DNA of 64,000 nucleotides. Source: JACVRW01 sp963746825 (lineage in GTDB: Bacteria; Actinomycetota; Thermoleophilia; Solirubrobacterales; Thermoleophilaceae). Within the stretch, counting starts at the first letter, position 1. Each line of letters opens with the position of its first letter. The DNA is taken from assembly GCA_963746825.1 (NCBI GenBank), contig CAVVCU010000007.1, positions 552,895-616,894 of the forward strand, written 5' to 3'. The notes beneath the pieces are model-generated. The model was not told the origin of the DNA. It saw only the letters and a list, made by a program, of their open reading frames with translations, and made no database searches. The translations under genes and the position numbers were made by a program. This document shows, in pieces, positions 7,491-16,109 of this stretch.

Positions 7491-8567
7491 ATGCGAGTGG
7501 CCCGCGTGATTGCGGTGCTCGAACCGGGTGGGGCGCAGCTTGGTGCCCTGCGTCTTTCGTTGGCGCTGCGCGCCCATGGCATCGAGTCGCGCTGGCTCGC
7601 CGGCCACGCGACGAAAGAAGGGCTTGCCATCTTCCGCGCACACGGAGTCGATGTGGAGTTGCTCGGAGGGGGGCCGGCACTGCAATACGCGCGCCGGCGC
7701 GCGTTTGCCGAGCGCCTGGCTGTCGCGCTCGGCGATGAGGATGTGGTGCACGCGCACATGTTCGGCGCGTGGTGGGCAGCCGCACGTGCCGTACCGGACG
7801 GCGTGGCGCTAGCGGCCAGCGAGCACAACGCGCTGCAGTGGCCGGGCCGCGCGCCGCGTCGAGCGCTGCGCGAGGCGCTCCATCGCGTCGATGTGTTCTT
7901 CGCCCATGGGCCCGCGGCGCGTGAGGAGATCCTCGCTGCGGGGCTCCCGCACGAGCGGATGAGAGAAGGCACATCGCCGATCGTCGGCACGCACGCAGCG
8001 CCACTGCGGCACCTGCCGTCACCGCGGATCGTCTTCGCCGGACGCTTGCATCCGGACAAGGGACCCGATCTGCTGCTCGATGCACTCGGGCGGCTGTCGG
8101 AGCCGGCGCCCGCGTACTTCCTCGGGGCGGGACCGATGGAGCGCGAGCTGCGCCGCCGCGTGACGCGACTCGGCATTGAGCGGCGGGTGCATTTCGAAGG
8201 CTGGCGCGACGCCCCGGCGGGCTGGATCGCCGGCGCGTCGGTGTGTGTGATTCCGTCGCGCTTCGACGCTTGGTCGCAGACCGCCACGCTCGCCATGAGC
8301 CTTGGTGTGCCGGTGGTGGGGACCGCGGTCGAGGGACTGCCCGGCGTTCTCGGCGACGGGCGCGGCGTGCTGGTGGCGCCAGATGATCCCGCCGCCCTGG
8401 CCGACGCTATCGAAGGCATTCTGAGCGGGCGCATGACCACCGACCTGCGCGCGGCGAGGCTCTATGCGCACCGCTTCAGTCCGCAGGCCGTGGCCGCTCG
8501 CTACGCGGCCGCGTATCGCGAACTTTGCGCGACCACCGGCACGGTGGGGGCTGTCGCGGCCGCCTAG
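7491..8567 (+). CDS. GT4-family glycosyltransferase
   Basis: A 358-residue GT-B fold protein. The N-terminal Rossmann half opens RVIAVLEPGGAQLGALRLSL, and the C-terminal donor-binding half has IVFAGRLHPDKGPDLLLDAL, YFLGAGPMERELRRRV and a GT4-type E-x7-E region modified as SRFDAWSQTATLAMSLGVPVV. The modified motif has Asp where the first Glu is expected. It should transfer a sugar from a nucleotide donor to a lipid or glycan acceptor at the cytoplasmic face of the membrane. No other glycan genes adjoin it, so the product is unknown. GC at third positions appears a little lower than in its neighbours, which may indicate acquisition. Confidence 0.85.
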   Translation: MRVARVIAVLEPGGAQLGALRLSLALRAHGIESRWLAGHATKEGLAIFRAHGVDVELLGGGPALQYARRRAFAERLAVALGDEDVVHAHMFGAWWAAARAVPDGVALAASEHNALQWPGRAPRRALREALHRVDVFFAHGPAAREEILAAGLPHERMREGTSPIVGTHAAPLRHLPSPRIVFAGRLHPDKGPDLLLDALGRLSEPAPAYFLGAGPMERELRRRVTRLGIERRVHFEGWRDAPAGWIAGASVCVIPSRFDAWSQTATLAMSLGVPVVGTAVEGLPGVLGDGRGVLVAPDDPAALADAIEGILSGRMTTDLRAARLYAHRFSPQAVAARYAAAYRELCATTGTVGAVAAA

Positions 8568-8572
8568 CGCCG

Positions 8573-9130
8573 CTAGCTCGAAACCGGCGGCGATGCCCCG
8601 GCCCACTCGGCCTTGTGCAGGCGCTTCTCCGCCTGGTACTCCTCGAGCGCCTGCGGCGAGTCGACGTCGCCCAGCGTCGGATGCCAAGGCACGAGCTCGC
8701 GGGCGGCCTCGACCCCGAAATGCTTGTACAGCACCGCCCCCAGCGACTTGATCTTCACCTCGCCGAAGCCGGGGAGGGCAGCGAGGTTGGCGCGCAGCTC
8801 GCCGGAGTCCGACGCGTCCGTCCAGACGCGCGCGGCATCGCCTTCGTAGCGGTCGCGCAGGTGCACCGCCAGCTCGTGCACCCGCTTGGCCATCGAGCGC
8901 GGGTAGCGGTGGATCACCGGCTTGGCGAAGAAGACCGGCTCGAGATCCGCTGACGCCAGCGTGGCCGCGTCGATGGCGCCGAGCCGCTCCTTCAGCGCGA
9001 GCGGTCCCAGGAACGCCTTCATCACCGTGACCCGCTGGTCGAGCTCGAAGCCCACCAGCAGTGCCATCGGATCCGAGGCGATCAGAGCGTTGGCCTCGTC
9101 GGACTCGGTGAAGTACAGGCGGTCGGGCAC
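8573..9130 (-). CDS. HhH-GPD-type base excision repair-like protein
   Basis: A 185-residue alpha-helical protein with ALLVGFELDQRVTVMKAFLGP at the N-terminus and the helix-hairpin-helix LAALPGFGEVKIKSLGAVLYKHFG near residues 122-145. This composition is that of the small actinobacterial HhH-GPD proteins annotated as possible base excision DNA glycosylases. The Lys after the hairpin (KIKS) is in the position of the catalytic or DNA-contacting residue, but I cannot confirm the catalytic Asp. The start is a GTG. It converges on the glycosyltransferase gene with only 5 bases between the stops. Confidence 0.7.
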   Translation of the reverse strand: MPDRLYFTESDEANALIASDPMALLVGFELDQRVTVMKAFLGPLALKERLGAIDAATLASADLEPVFFAKPVIHRYPRSMAKRVHELAVHLRDRYEGDAARVWTDASDSGELRANLAALPGFGEVKIKSLGAVLYKHFGVEAARELVPWHPTLGDVDSPQALEEYQAEKRLHKAEWAGASPPVSS

Positions 9131-9176
9131 GCCATCGATCGTATCCGGCAGTTAGCCCTCCGTATGTAGGGGGCCG

Positions 9177-10350
9177 TCAGACCCCGTCCGCGAACAGCGC
9201 GTAGACCGCCGCGCAGCGGCGCATGGCACCCTCGTCGATGTACTCGCCGGGGCCGTGCGAGACGTCGAGCCGGCCACCGCCGTAGGCGAACGCCGGTATC
9301 CCAAGCTGGGAGTACCAGCGCGTGTCGAGCACGCCCGGGCAGAGCTGCAAGGGCGGCTCGGCGCCCTCGATCGCGGCAGCGCATTGAGCCAGGGCCACGC
9401 GCGGCGGGGTGCGTGGCCTCGGTGCCCCCGGAGGGCTGCTTCTGCAGCACGTCGATCTCGACCTGAGCACCGATGGCCTCGGCCGACTCGTCGATCATCG
9501 TGGTGAGACGAGCGAGCTCCTGCTCGAGGTCCTCCTCGGGGTTGAAGCGCCGGTCGATCGAGAACCACGCCGAGCCGGGGACCACGTTGAAGCCGACACC
9601 GGCGCCCGCCTGCCCGCCCACCACGAGCATGGATGTGCGCTTCTCCAGCAGGTCGTGCGACAGGGCGGTGAGCGGCTCGGCGATGCGGATCATGTGCTCG
9701 AAGGCGTTCACGCCCTCGTCGACGTGGCCCACATGCGCCTCTTGCCCGGTGGTAGTCACGCGCAGGGTGATCGCCCCCCGGCACGCGTGCCAGATAACCC
9801 CGCCCGTCGGCTCGGCCGTGACCATGGCGAGAGCATCCGGAGCGATCATGCCGGCCTCCCGGAGATGGCCGGAGCCGGCCGCGCTGCCCGTCTCCTCGTC
9901 GCAGACGAAATGGAGGACGATGCGCCGACCCTCGAGCAGACCGAGCTCACGCGCCGCGACGGCGCCGTAGATCATGCTCACGAGGCCGCCCTTCATGTCG
10001 GCCGAGCCACGCCCGGTGATCCTGCCGTCGCTTCGTTGTGGCCGAAACTGCTCCGGGCTCTGCGCCGGCACCACGTCGAAGTGACCGTGGAAGTAGACCG
10101 TGCCCGGGCCGTCGCCGACGCTGCCGCGAAGGACGCAGGGTTCCTCCAGCTCGCGGGCGGGGGCGAGCTCGATCAGCTCCGGTGACAGGCCCAGCTCCGC
10201 CATGGCATCGTGCAGAGCACGGGCGCAGCGGCCGAGGCCGCGCCCCGGCGGGTTCTCGGTGTCGATGGCCACGAGCCGTATCAGCAGCGCGGCCATGTCG
10301 TCGGCCCGCGGCTCCAGCCAGTCGCGCACCTCGGCGGCCCGCGAGGTCAC
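9177..10350 (-). CDS. M20-family metallopeptidase (ArgE/DapE-like), interrupted by a one-base insertion
   Basis: About 390 residues once corrected. Di-zinc site motifs are present: YFHGHFDVVP (His, Asp), GRGSADMKGG (bridging Asp), HFVCDEETGS (catalytic Glu pair) and AEPTGGVIW, followed by the dimerisation domain with GQEAHVGHVDEG. Reading the frame past 9410 gives nonsense, but the next frame continues as TPPRVALAQCAAAIEG and ends with a normal tail containing SHGPGEYIDEGA. Removing one base of the GGGG at 9406-9409 restores a single frame and yields the segment THPPRVALAQC. It would hydrolyse an N-acyl amino acid or peptide; the substrate is unknown. The GTG at 10350 is the likeliest start. 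Confidence 0.8.
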
Positions 10351-10427
10351 CGTCGCAGGGCGCTCGCCAGGACCAGAGGGCCTTCGGCGAGCCGGGTCGA
10401 AAGAGAACGCCGGCTCGCCGCCATGGC

Positions 10428-11369
10428 TCAGGGACGGACGGGCTTCACCCGGAAGTTGACCCGGCCGCTCCGGCCACGGTTGAACTGTCCCTTGCTGGCC
10501 ACGAGGACCCACGGCCGGGGCAGCGCCCCCGTCGTGTCCTGGAGGAACTGGGCGAACAACTGGCTGGAGCGCGGGCAGCTCAGGCCGCGGACCCAGACGT
10601 TGTAGTTGCCCCTCTTCAGCGCCAGCGAGCCGATCCGGTCGTTGTTGAGAACCCGGAAGGTCGCTGGGCACTTGCTCTGCCCGCCGGAGGGGTGCTGGCC
10701 CCGGCTGCCCTCCTGTTGGGCCGCTCCCGCGGTCGTGTTCGACACGTAGGGCTTGATGCGGAAGCCGACGTGGCGGTGGCCGCGCGAGAACGTTCCCGTG
10801 CCGCTGTCAAGCAGCCACGGCCGCGGCAGCACGCCGTCATAGTCCTGCAAGAAGGCCTGGAAGAGCCTGACCGCCCGCGCACAGCTCACGCCGCTGTAGG
10901 ACAGCAGGGTGATGCGATACCGGCCCTTGGCGATCCTGAAGCTCCCGATCCGGTCGTTGTGCAGCACCGAGAAATAGCCGGGGCAGATACGCGGCGACGG
11001 GGGATGCGGCGGAGTCGGCGGGGTCGGGTTGGTATCCGGGGTCACGCGGAAGCCCACGTTGCTTCCACTGCCTGCGCGGAACGTGCGCGAGGAATTGGTC
11101 GCCACCCACGGGCGCGGCAGCCTGCCGTCGTAGTCCTCCAGGAACTCGGAGAACAACCGCGACGCCTCGGTGCAGCCCATCGTGGTCGTCTCGAGCACCG
11201 TGATCACGTACGGGCCCTTGGGCAGCTGCATGCCGCCGATCCGGTCGTTGTGCAGCACCTCGAAGGTGCCGGGGCAGTTGGCCGGGGCGGCCGACGCCGC
11301 CGGCGCAAGCGCCAGAGTCGCGGCTGCGGCGAGCAGCAGCCCGCTCAAGGTCCTCTTCGTTCGGGTCAT
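10428..11369 (-). CDS. Secreted protein built from three copies of an unnamed ~78-residue domain
   Basis: The 313-residue protein has a clear signal peptide (residues 1-28, cleavage near ASA-AP). Three repeats follow at about 32-111, 129-207 and 234-310. Each starts with Cys-Pro, continues FxVLxNDRIGS, then KGxYxI, a second Cys, a helix LFxxFLxDYDG, an invariant LPRPW, and closes TFxRG...VGFRxKP. The two Cys per repeat (32/66, 129/163, 234/265) probably form one disulfide each. Linkers are Pro/Thr-rich (112-127) and Gly/Gln/Ser-rich (210-232). I do not recognise the domain. The next gene on the same strand starts 574 bases upstream and ends 10 bases before this one, so the pair may be an operon. 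Confidence 0.8.
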   Translation of the reverse strand: MTRTKRTLSGLLLAAAATLALAPAASAAPANCPGTFEVLHNDRIGGMQLPKGPYVITVLETTTMGCTEASRLFSEFLEDYDGRLPRPWVATNSSRTFRAGSGSNVGFRVTPDTNPTPPTPPHPPSPRICPGYFSVLHNDRIGSFRIAKGRYRITLLSYSGVSCARAVRLFQAFLQDYDGVLPRPWLLDSGTGTFSRGHRHVGFRIKPYVSNTTAGAAQQEGSRGQHPSGGQSKCPATFRVLNNDRIGSLALKRGNYNVWVRGLSCPRSSQLFAQFLQDTTGALPRPWVLVASKGQFNRGRSGRVNFRVKPVRP

Positions 11370-11379
11370 CTGTGCCTTC

Positions 11380-11943
11380 CTATTGATTCGCCTTATTGCA
11401 TTGGTCCTGGATCGACTGGAGCTCCGCCACCGCGGCGTTGGCGCCCTCTCGGGCAGTTGTCGCGTTGAAGAACCGGTCGATCGCGGTCACGGTGCCCTGC
11501 ACGCACGCGGCGGCCAGCTGAGATTCCTCCCGCGCCTGCTTGAGCGCGGCCTTGTCCTTCTGGTCCTGGCTCTGCGCCGCGGCGGTCTCGCTGCGGGCCT
11601 GTTCGACCTGCGACGCCTCCTGGGTGATCGTCGCCTTCAGTCTCCCCTCGGCCGCCTGCTCGCGGATGAAGCGCCGCTTGACGCGCCTGAAGGCGGCTCG
11701 CTCGCGCCGGCCGATGGCCCGCAGGCGCGCCTCCTCCTGTTGCGCGGTCTGCGCCTCGTTGGCCTGCTCGCGCTTCTTCTTCGCGATGGTCGCGTTGGCG
11801 TTGTCGATGCTTGCGTTGGCGTCGTCGAGGTCGGACTTCGTGGTGAAGGCCCAGATGGCCAGACCGATCACCACCAGCGCCAGGAGGCCGGTGATGACCA
11901 TCCAGGTGGTCGTGCGCGAATCACGCGCGGAAGAGGCACTCAC
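11380..11943 (-). CDS. Single-pass membrane protein with a long coiled coil
   Basis: A 187-residue protein: short N-terminal tail, membrane helix (about 15-34, MVITGLLALVVIGLAIWAF) and then nearly continuous charged heptads from about 38 to 140 (for example IAKKKREQANEAQTAQQEEA). A C-terminal helix with two Cys (AAACVQGT, IQDQC) follows; these could form a disulfide outside the cell. The GTG at 11943 is preceded by AAAGGA at a suitable distance, which fixes the start. Function is unknown. Its stop lies 10 bases before the repeat-domain protein gene, so the coiled coil might anchor or organise that secreted partner; this is speculation. Confidence 0.75.
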   Translation of the reverse strand: MSASSARDSRTTTWMVITGLLALVVIGLAIWAFTTKSDLDDANASIDNANATIAKKKREQANEAQTAQQEEARLRAIGRRERAAFRRVKRRFIREQAAEGRLKATITQEASQVEQARSETAAAQSQDQKDKAALKQAREESQLAAACVQGTVTAIDRFFNATTAREGANAAVAELQSIQDQCNKANQ

Positions 11944-12025
11944 GACGCGTCCTTTCGACGTGGAGACTGCGAGCGGGCGCGAACCTATCGCACCGATCGC
12001 CGGTCCGTCGGCCCCATCTAAGACG

Positions 12026-13360
12026 ATGCCCCTCGTGAGCAGGTTGGCCCGGCTTCGCATCGTGCGCCCTGAAGAGGGCCGTGGCCGCCTGGTTCGCATA
12101 CGGATCTGGCTCGAGGGCGCCATGTGGTTCCCGGTGCTCGCCGCGAACGTGATCGCGATCGCGCTCGGCACCACGCTCCCCTTCCTGGACGAAGGCCTCG
12201 GCGACCAGCCCGCGCTGCCGATTACGCTGTCCGCGGTCGAGCAGATCCTCGGCGCCATCGTCGCCGGGATGATCACCTTCACCGGCGTCGTGTTCTCGGC
12301 GGTCCTGGTGGCCGCTCAGCTGCAGACCACCGCCTACTCGCCCCGGCTCGCCGCTCGCTTGCGGCGCGATCCCGTGGTGATTGCCGCCCTCGCGCTGCCC
12401 ACCGCAAGCGCGAGCTACGCGATGTTCGCGCTGGCCGCGATCGGGCGCGAGGCCGACAGCTCGGGTGAGGAAGTCGCGTCCGCCCTGACCGTGGGCGTTG
12501 CGCTGCTGCTGGCCATCGTCACCTTCGGCGCCTTCATCGCTCTGGTCCAGCGGGCCTTCGACAGCACCCAGATCGGAGGCATATTCCGCTCGATCGTCAG
12601 GCGCACCCACCACGTGATCCGCGAGGTGCATCCCGCCACCGCGGAAACGACCGAGCTGGCGCACCGGGCGGAGGAAGGGACCCCCGTGGTCGAGGTTCTG
12701 CACTCCGGGGCCCCGGGTGTGCTCGCGTCGATCGACCGGGCGGCGCTGGTGCGGCTGGCGCGCGAGACGGGCAGCTTCGTCGAGGTGGTTCCCATGGCCG
12801 GCCACTTCATTTCTCCCGGTACCCCGATCCTGTCCCTCCACGGCGCAGATGCGGAGCCTCCGGACGAGCTGGCGCGGCACGTCCTGGTGCTGGCCCGACA
12901 GCGCACCATCGACCAGGATCCCGCCTTTGGGCTGCGCATGCTGGTCGACATCGCGATTCGAGCGCTGTCGCCCGCCGTCAACGACCCCACCACCGCGGTG
13001 CAGGCGCTCGACCGCATCGAGGCCCTTCTGATCGAGCTCTACGGTCGCCGGCCCGGGCCGATGATCGTCGCCGACCAGGACGGCGAGCCGCGGGGCCTGT
13101 TCCGGGCGCCCGAATGGGAGCAGTACCTCGATCTCGGGCTGATGGAGATCCGCCGCTACGGCGCGAGCTCGATACAGGTAGCGCGACGCCTGAGGGCGGT
13201 CTATGGCGATCTCCTCGAGATCGCCGAAGGGCCGGCGCACGCTCGTGTCGAACTCGAGCAGCGGCTGCTCGACGAAGAGCTCGCGGCCTCGTTCCCGGAT
13301 CCCGACGAACGCGAGATCGCCGGCCGCCCGGACCGACTGGGCCTGGGCAGCGCGGCGTAG
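12026..13360 (+). CDS. DUF2254 family membrane protein
   Basis: A 444-residue protein with four membrane segments in the first 180 residues (WFPVLAANVIAIALGTTLPF, ILGAIVAGMITFTGVVFSAV, VIAALALPTASASYAMFALA, ALTVGVALLLAIVTFGAFIA) and a soluble C-terminal part. The family hallmark AIRALSPAVNDPTTAVQALD is present near residues 311-330, as is QLQTTAYSPRLAARL after the second helix. DUF2254 proteins have no established function. The ATG at 12026 diverges from the coiled-coil protein gene with 82 bases between starts. The stop lies 13 bases from the convergent sigma factor gene. Confidence 0.85.
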   Translation: MPLVSRLARLRIVRPEEGRGRLVRIRIWLEGAMWFPVLAANVIAIALGTTLPFLDEGLGDQPALPITLSAVEQILGAIVAGMITFTGVVFSAVLVAAQLQTTAYSPRLAARLRRDPVVIAALALPTASASYAMFALAAIGREADSSGEEVASALTVGVALLLAIVTFGAFIALVQRAFDSTQIGGIFRSIVRRTHHVIREVHPATAETTELAHRAEEGTPVVEVLHSGAPGVLASIDRAALVRLARETGSFVEVVPMAGHFISPGTPILSLHGADAEPPDELARHVLVLARQRTIDQDPAFGLRMLVDIAIRALSPAVNDPTTAVQALDRIEALLIELYGRRPGPMIVADQDGEPRGLFRAPEWEQYLDLGLMEIRRYGASSIQVARRLRAVYGDLLEIAEGPAHARVELEQRLLDEELAASFPDPDEREIAGRPDRLGLGSAA

Positions 13361-13373
13361 GCCGGCGAGATCC

Positions 13374-14489
13374 TCAGTCCAGGCGGCCCGGCAGCCCGAA
13401 GCGCTCGAAGGCGGCCGCCACCTCGGACGCGTCGGTCGCCTGCTCGGGCCAGCGCTGGTAGAAGTGCTCGTCGCGGCTGATCGTGGAGCGGGTGATGAAC
13501 GAGGTGATCTCCGTGATGCCCGCGTCGCCCAGCGTCAGCACGTCGAGCGCGAACGGCAGGTAGGCGCTCTCCTCCTCGTACCAGGTGTAGCTCCCGACGG
13601 CGGCCTGCCCGTTGGCCCGGGCGGGCACGTGACGCCAGCGCCAGTCACCGGAGAGCGGGCCGCGGACCAGGAACACTCTGATGGCATCGTGGCCGCGAAA
13701 CCAGGCGGCCAGAGGCGGCATCGACCAGGCAGCGTCCTCGGCCAGCATCGCCACCACCGCGTCCACGTCGCCGCTCTGCATGGCGTCCATGTAGCTCTGC
13801 ACCACTTCGCTCAGGCGCTCGTCGCCGAGCGAGCGCAGGGTGGCCTGCTGGCTGCGTTCGGGAAGCCGGTCGTCGACGGTCTTGCGAGCGCGCTGCAGCG
13901 CACTGTTGACCGACGCCGTGCTGGTCTCGAGCGACTCCGCGGTCTCCTGCGCCGAGAACCCGAGCACCTCGCGCAGCACCAACGCGGCGCGCTGGTTGGG
14001 GGGCAGATGCTGAAGCGCGGCGACGAACGCCAGCTCCACGCTCTCGCGAACCTCGTAGCGCGCCTCGGGAGCGGCGTAGCCGTCCTCGAGGCCCAGGCCC
14101 TCGTCGGGGTAGGGCTCCACCCAGATCGACTCGATGGGCGGCAGGCCGAGCCCGTCGTGGGCATCGGTGGCGGGGCCGTGGTCGAGCGGGACCACCCGCT
14201 TGGGCCTCTTGGCGATCAGGTTCAGGCAGGTGTTGGTGGCGATCCTGTAGAGCCACGAGCGAAGTGAGCTGCGGCCCTCGAAGCGCGCGAGGCCGCGCCA
14301 CGCGCGCAGCAGGGCGTCCTGGAGCGCGTCCTCGGCGTCGTGCAGCGAGCCGAGCATGCGGTAGCAGTGCGCCTGAAGCTCGGAGCGGTGGGGCTCGATC
14401 AGGCGCTGGTAGGCGCCCTCGTCTCCGCCCTGAGCCGCTCGCAGCAGCTCTTGATCGTGCTTGGGGGATAGGGCGTGAGCGGTGCTCAT
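13374..14489 (-). CDS. ECF sigma factor of the SigG / X5 type with C-terminal NTF2-like domain
   Basis: A 371-residue protein. Region 2 has RMLGSLHDAEDALQDALLRAW and RSSLRSWLYRIATNTCLNLI; region 4 has LQHLPPNQRAALVLREVLGF and a helix-turn-helix AQETAESLETSTASVNSALQRAR. Between them lies the family-specific linker with LDHGPATDA and GLPPIESIWVEPYPDE. After residue 230 a SnoaL/NTF2-like domain (MDAMQSGDVDAVVAMLAEDA, WSMPPLAAWFRGHDAI) is fused, as in ECF groups that lack a classical anti-sigma factor and sense through this domain. It directs RNA polymerase to alternative promoters. It starts divergently from the beta-helix protein gene, with only 24 bases between starts. Confidence 0.9.
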   Translation of the reverse strand: MSTAHALSPKHDQELLRAAQGGDEGAYQRLIEPHRSELQAHCYRMLGSLHDAEDALQDALLRAWRGLARFEGRSSLRSWLYRIATNTCLNLIAKRPKRVVPLDHGPATDAHDGLGLPPIESIWVEPYPDEGLGLEDGYAAPEARYEVRESVELAFVAALQHLPPNQRAALVLREVLGFSAQETAESLETSTASVNSALQRARKTVDDRLPERSQQATLRSLGDERLSEVVQSYMDAMQSGDVDAVVAMLAEDAAWSMPPLAAWFRGHDAIRVFLVRGPLSGDWRWRHVPARANGQAAVGSYTWYEEESAYLPFALDVLTLGDAGITEITSFITRSTISRDEHFYQRWPEQATDASEVAAAFERFGLPGRLD

Positions 14490-14500
14490 GTCCTGCAGAT

Positions 14501-14506
14501 TAGATT
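14501..14506 (+). promoter_or_regulatory. Candidate -10 hexamer (TAGATT) for the beta-helix protein gene
   Basis: TAGATT ends 7 nt before the GTG at 14514 and supports that start over an ATG at 14475 inside the sigma factor gene. The hexamer lies between the divergent sigma factor and secreted protein genes. Confidence 0.45.
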
Positions 14507-14513
14507 GCCTTCG

Positions 14514-16109
14514 GTGGGAGCCCGCCGACTGCCGTCTCTGCTCGCCGCGGCGCTCGCCGTGGCTCTGGCCTCCTCCGGGACGGCTCAGGCATCGGGCGCC
14601 GGCTCCTGTACGCGGCTCCCGGCGCCGGGCGGCGCGGTGATCAACGTGTCTCCCGCGCAGGCGGGAGAACTGCCGGCGATCGTGGCCGGCGCACCGGCGG
14701 GGGCCACCATCAGGCTCGCCGACGGCACCTACCCGGTCGGGACCATCACCATGAACCGGCCGGGCGTGACGCTTCGTTCGGCCTCCGGAGATCCCGGCAG
14801 CGTGGTTCTCGACGGCGCCTACGGGCCGAGCGCCCTGATTCATCCCTTCGCCGACGACCTCACCGTCGCCGAGCTGACCCTGAGCCGCGCCCGCGACCAT
14901 CTCGTGCACTCCTATCCGGCCGCCGGCGGCCCCGACCTGAGCGGGCTGCGGCTCTACCGCGTGCGGATGGTCGACAGCGGCGAGCAGTTCCTCAAGGTCA
15001 ACAGCAACGCGGCGCGCAGCGCCTGGGTCGACTCGGGCACGGTGGCCTGCTCGCAGTTCGTGATGACGGCGGCGGGGCGCGCCAACATCGAGCGGGCCTT
15101 CGGCTGCTACACGGGCGGGATCGACGTCCACTCCGGCCGCGGCTGGCGAGTGCGCGACAGCACGTTCGAGGGCATCTACTGCGAGGACGGCGAGCTGGCC
15201 GAGCACGCGATCCATTTCTGGAAGGGCGCGCGCGGCACGCTGGTGGAGAACAACGTGATCAGCAACTGCGCGCGGGCCATCGGATTCGGCCTGGGCGACA
15301 CGGGGGAAGGCCGCGCGTGGGCCGACGATCCCTATCCCGGGGTCGGTTACATCGGCCACTACGACGGAGTGATCCGCGGCAACTCGGTGCTGGCGGACAT
15401 CCCGCAGTACGACACGGGCATCGAGCTCGCGCAGGCCCGGGGCACGCGCGTGCTGCACAACACGCTGGTCGAGACCCAGAACGCCACGCGATCGTTCAGC
15501 TCGATCGACTACCGCTGGGCCAACACCAGGGCCGAGGTAAGCAACAACCTGACCCGGCGGATCACCGCCCGCGACGGCGGGGAGGCCGCGCTGGCCGGCA
15601 ACGTCGAGGCCACCCCGGCCGGATGGCTGGTGAATCCACTGGGTGGGGACTTTCACCTTCGGCCGGGCCAGAACGGCGCGCAGGACCGCGGCTTGCGCCT
15701 GGCCGGCGCCGGGCCGGATATCGACGGGCGCGCGCGTGACTACGGGGCAGCGCCGGACATCGGGGCCGACGAGTGGTCGCCCACGGTGCGAAGCCGCCTC
15801 GTGCTGGGCCTGCGGGGCGCGCGCCGGGTCCGCGGGCGCTATGTCGTCAGGCGCGGAGAGGCCTTCCGCGTGGTCGGCACCCTGCGGCCGTTCGTGGGCG
15901 GCCAGAGCTTTACGGTCAGCTTCCGCCGCGGGCGCCGCGTCCGCCGCGTCGAGGTGCGGTCGCGGCGCTTCGGCAGCTCGCGCAAAGGCGGCTTCGTGGT
16001 GCGCCACCGGCGCCGGACCGCTGGGCCGATCGTGATCCGGGCCCGGCACCGCGCCACGGGGGCGCTCGCCGGCGTCAGCTCGCGCCGGGTGCGGGTGCTC
16101 GTGCGCTGA
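14514..16109 (+). CDS. Secreted right-handed parallel beta-helix protein
   Basis: A 531-residue protein with a signal peptide (hydrophobic stretch ending GTAQASG). It has a mature domain of parallel beta-helix rungs: IRLADGTYPVGTITM, VTLRSASG, LVENNVISNCARAIGFGLG, VLHNTLVETQNATRSF and EVSNNLTRRIT. The pattern of Asn-rich turns matches pectate-lyase-like and NosD-type folds. The C-terminal 110 residues are very rich in Arg (GRRVRRVEVRSRRFG) and contain beta-sandwich-like repeats, perhaps a cell-wall or polyanion-binding tail. It may bind or cleave polysaccharide; catalytic residues cannot be assigned. The end overlaps the convergent arginase-fold gene by 35 bases. Confidence 0.75.
   Translation: MGARRLPSLLAAALAVALASSGTAQASGAGSCTRLPAPGGAVINVSPAQAGELPAIVAGAPAGATIRLADGTYPVGTITMNRPGVTLRSASGDPGSVVLDGAYGPSALIHPFADDLTVAELTLSRARDHLVHSYPAAGGPDLSGLRLYRVRMVDSGEQFLKVNSNAARSAWVDSGTVACSQFVMTAAGRANIERAFGCYTGGIDVHSGRGWRVRDSTFEGIYCEDGELAEHAIHFWKGARGTLVENNVISNCARAIGFGLGDTGEGRAWADDPYPGVGYIGHYDGVIRGNSVLADIPQYDTGIELAQARGTRVLHNTLVETQNATRSFSSIDYRWANTRAEVSNNLTRRITARDGGEAALAGNVEATPAGWLVNPLGGDFHLRPGQNGAQDRGLRLAGAGPDIDGRARDYGAAPDIGADEWSPTVRSRLVLGLRGARRVRGRYVVRRGEAFRVVGTLRPFVGGQSFTVSFRRGRRVRRVEVRSRRFGSSRKGGFVVRHRRRTAGPIVIRARHRATGALAGVSSRRVRVLVR

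Noticed and set aside
4610..8440. A single 1276-codon minus-strand frame
   Set aside because: It merges the membrane protein and kynU frames with antisense of the tRNA and glycosyltransferase; the part above 6553 has no homology-like content.
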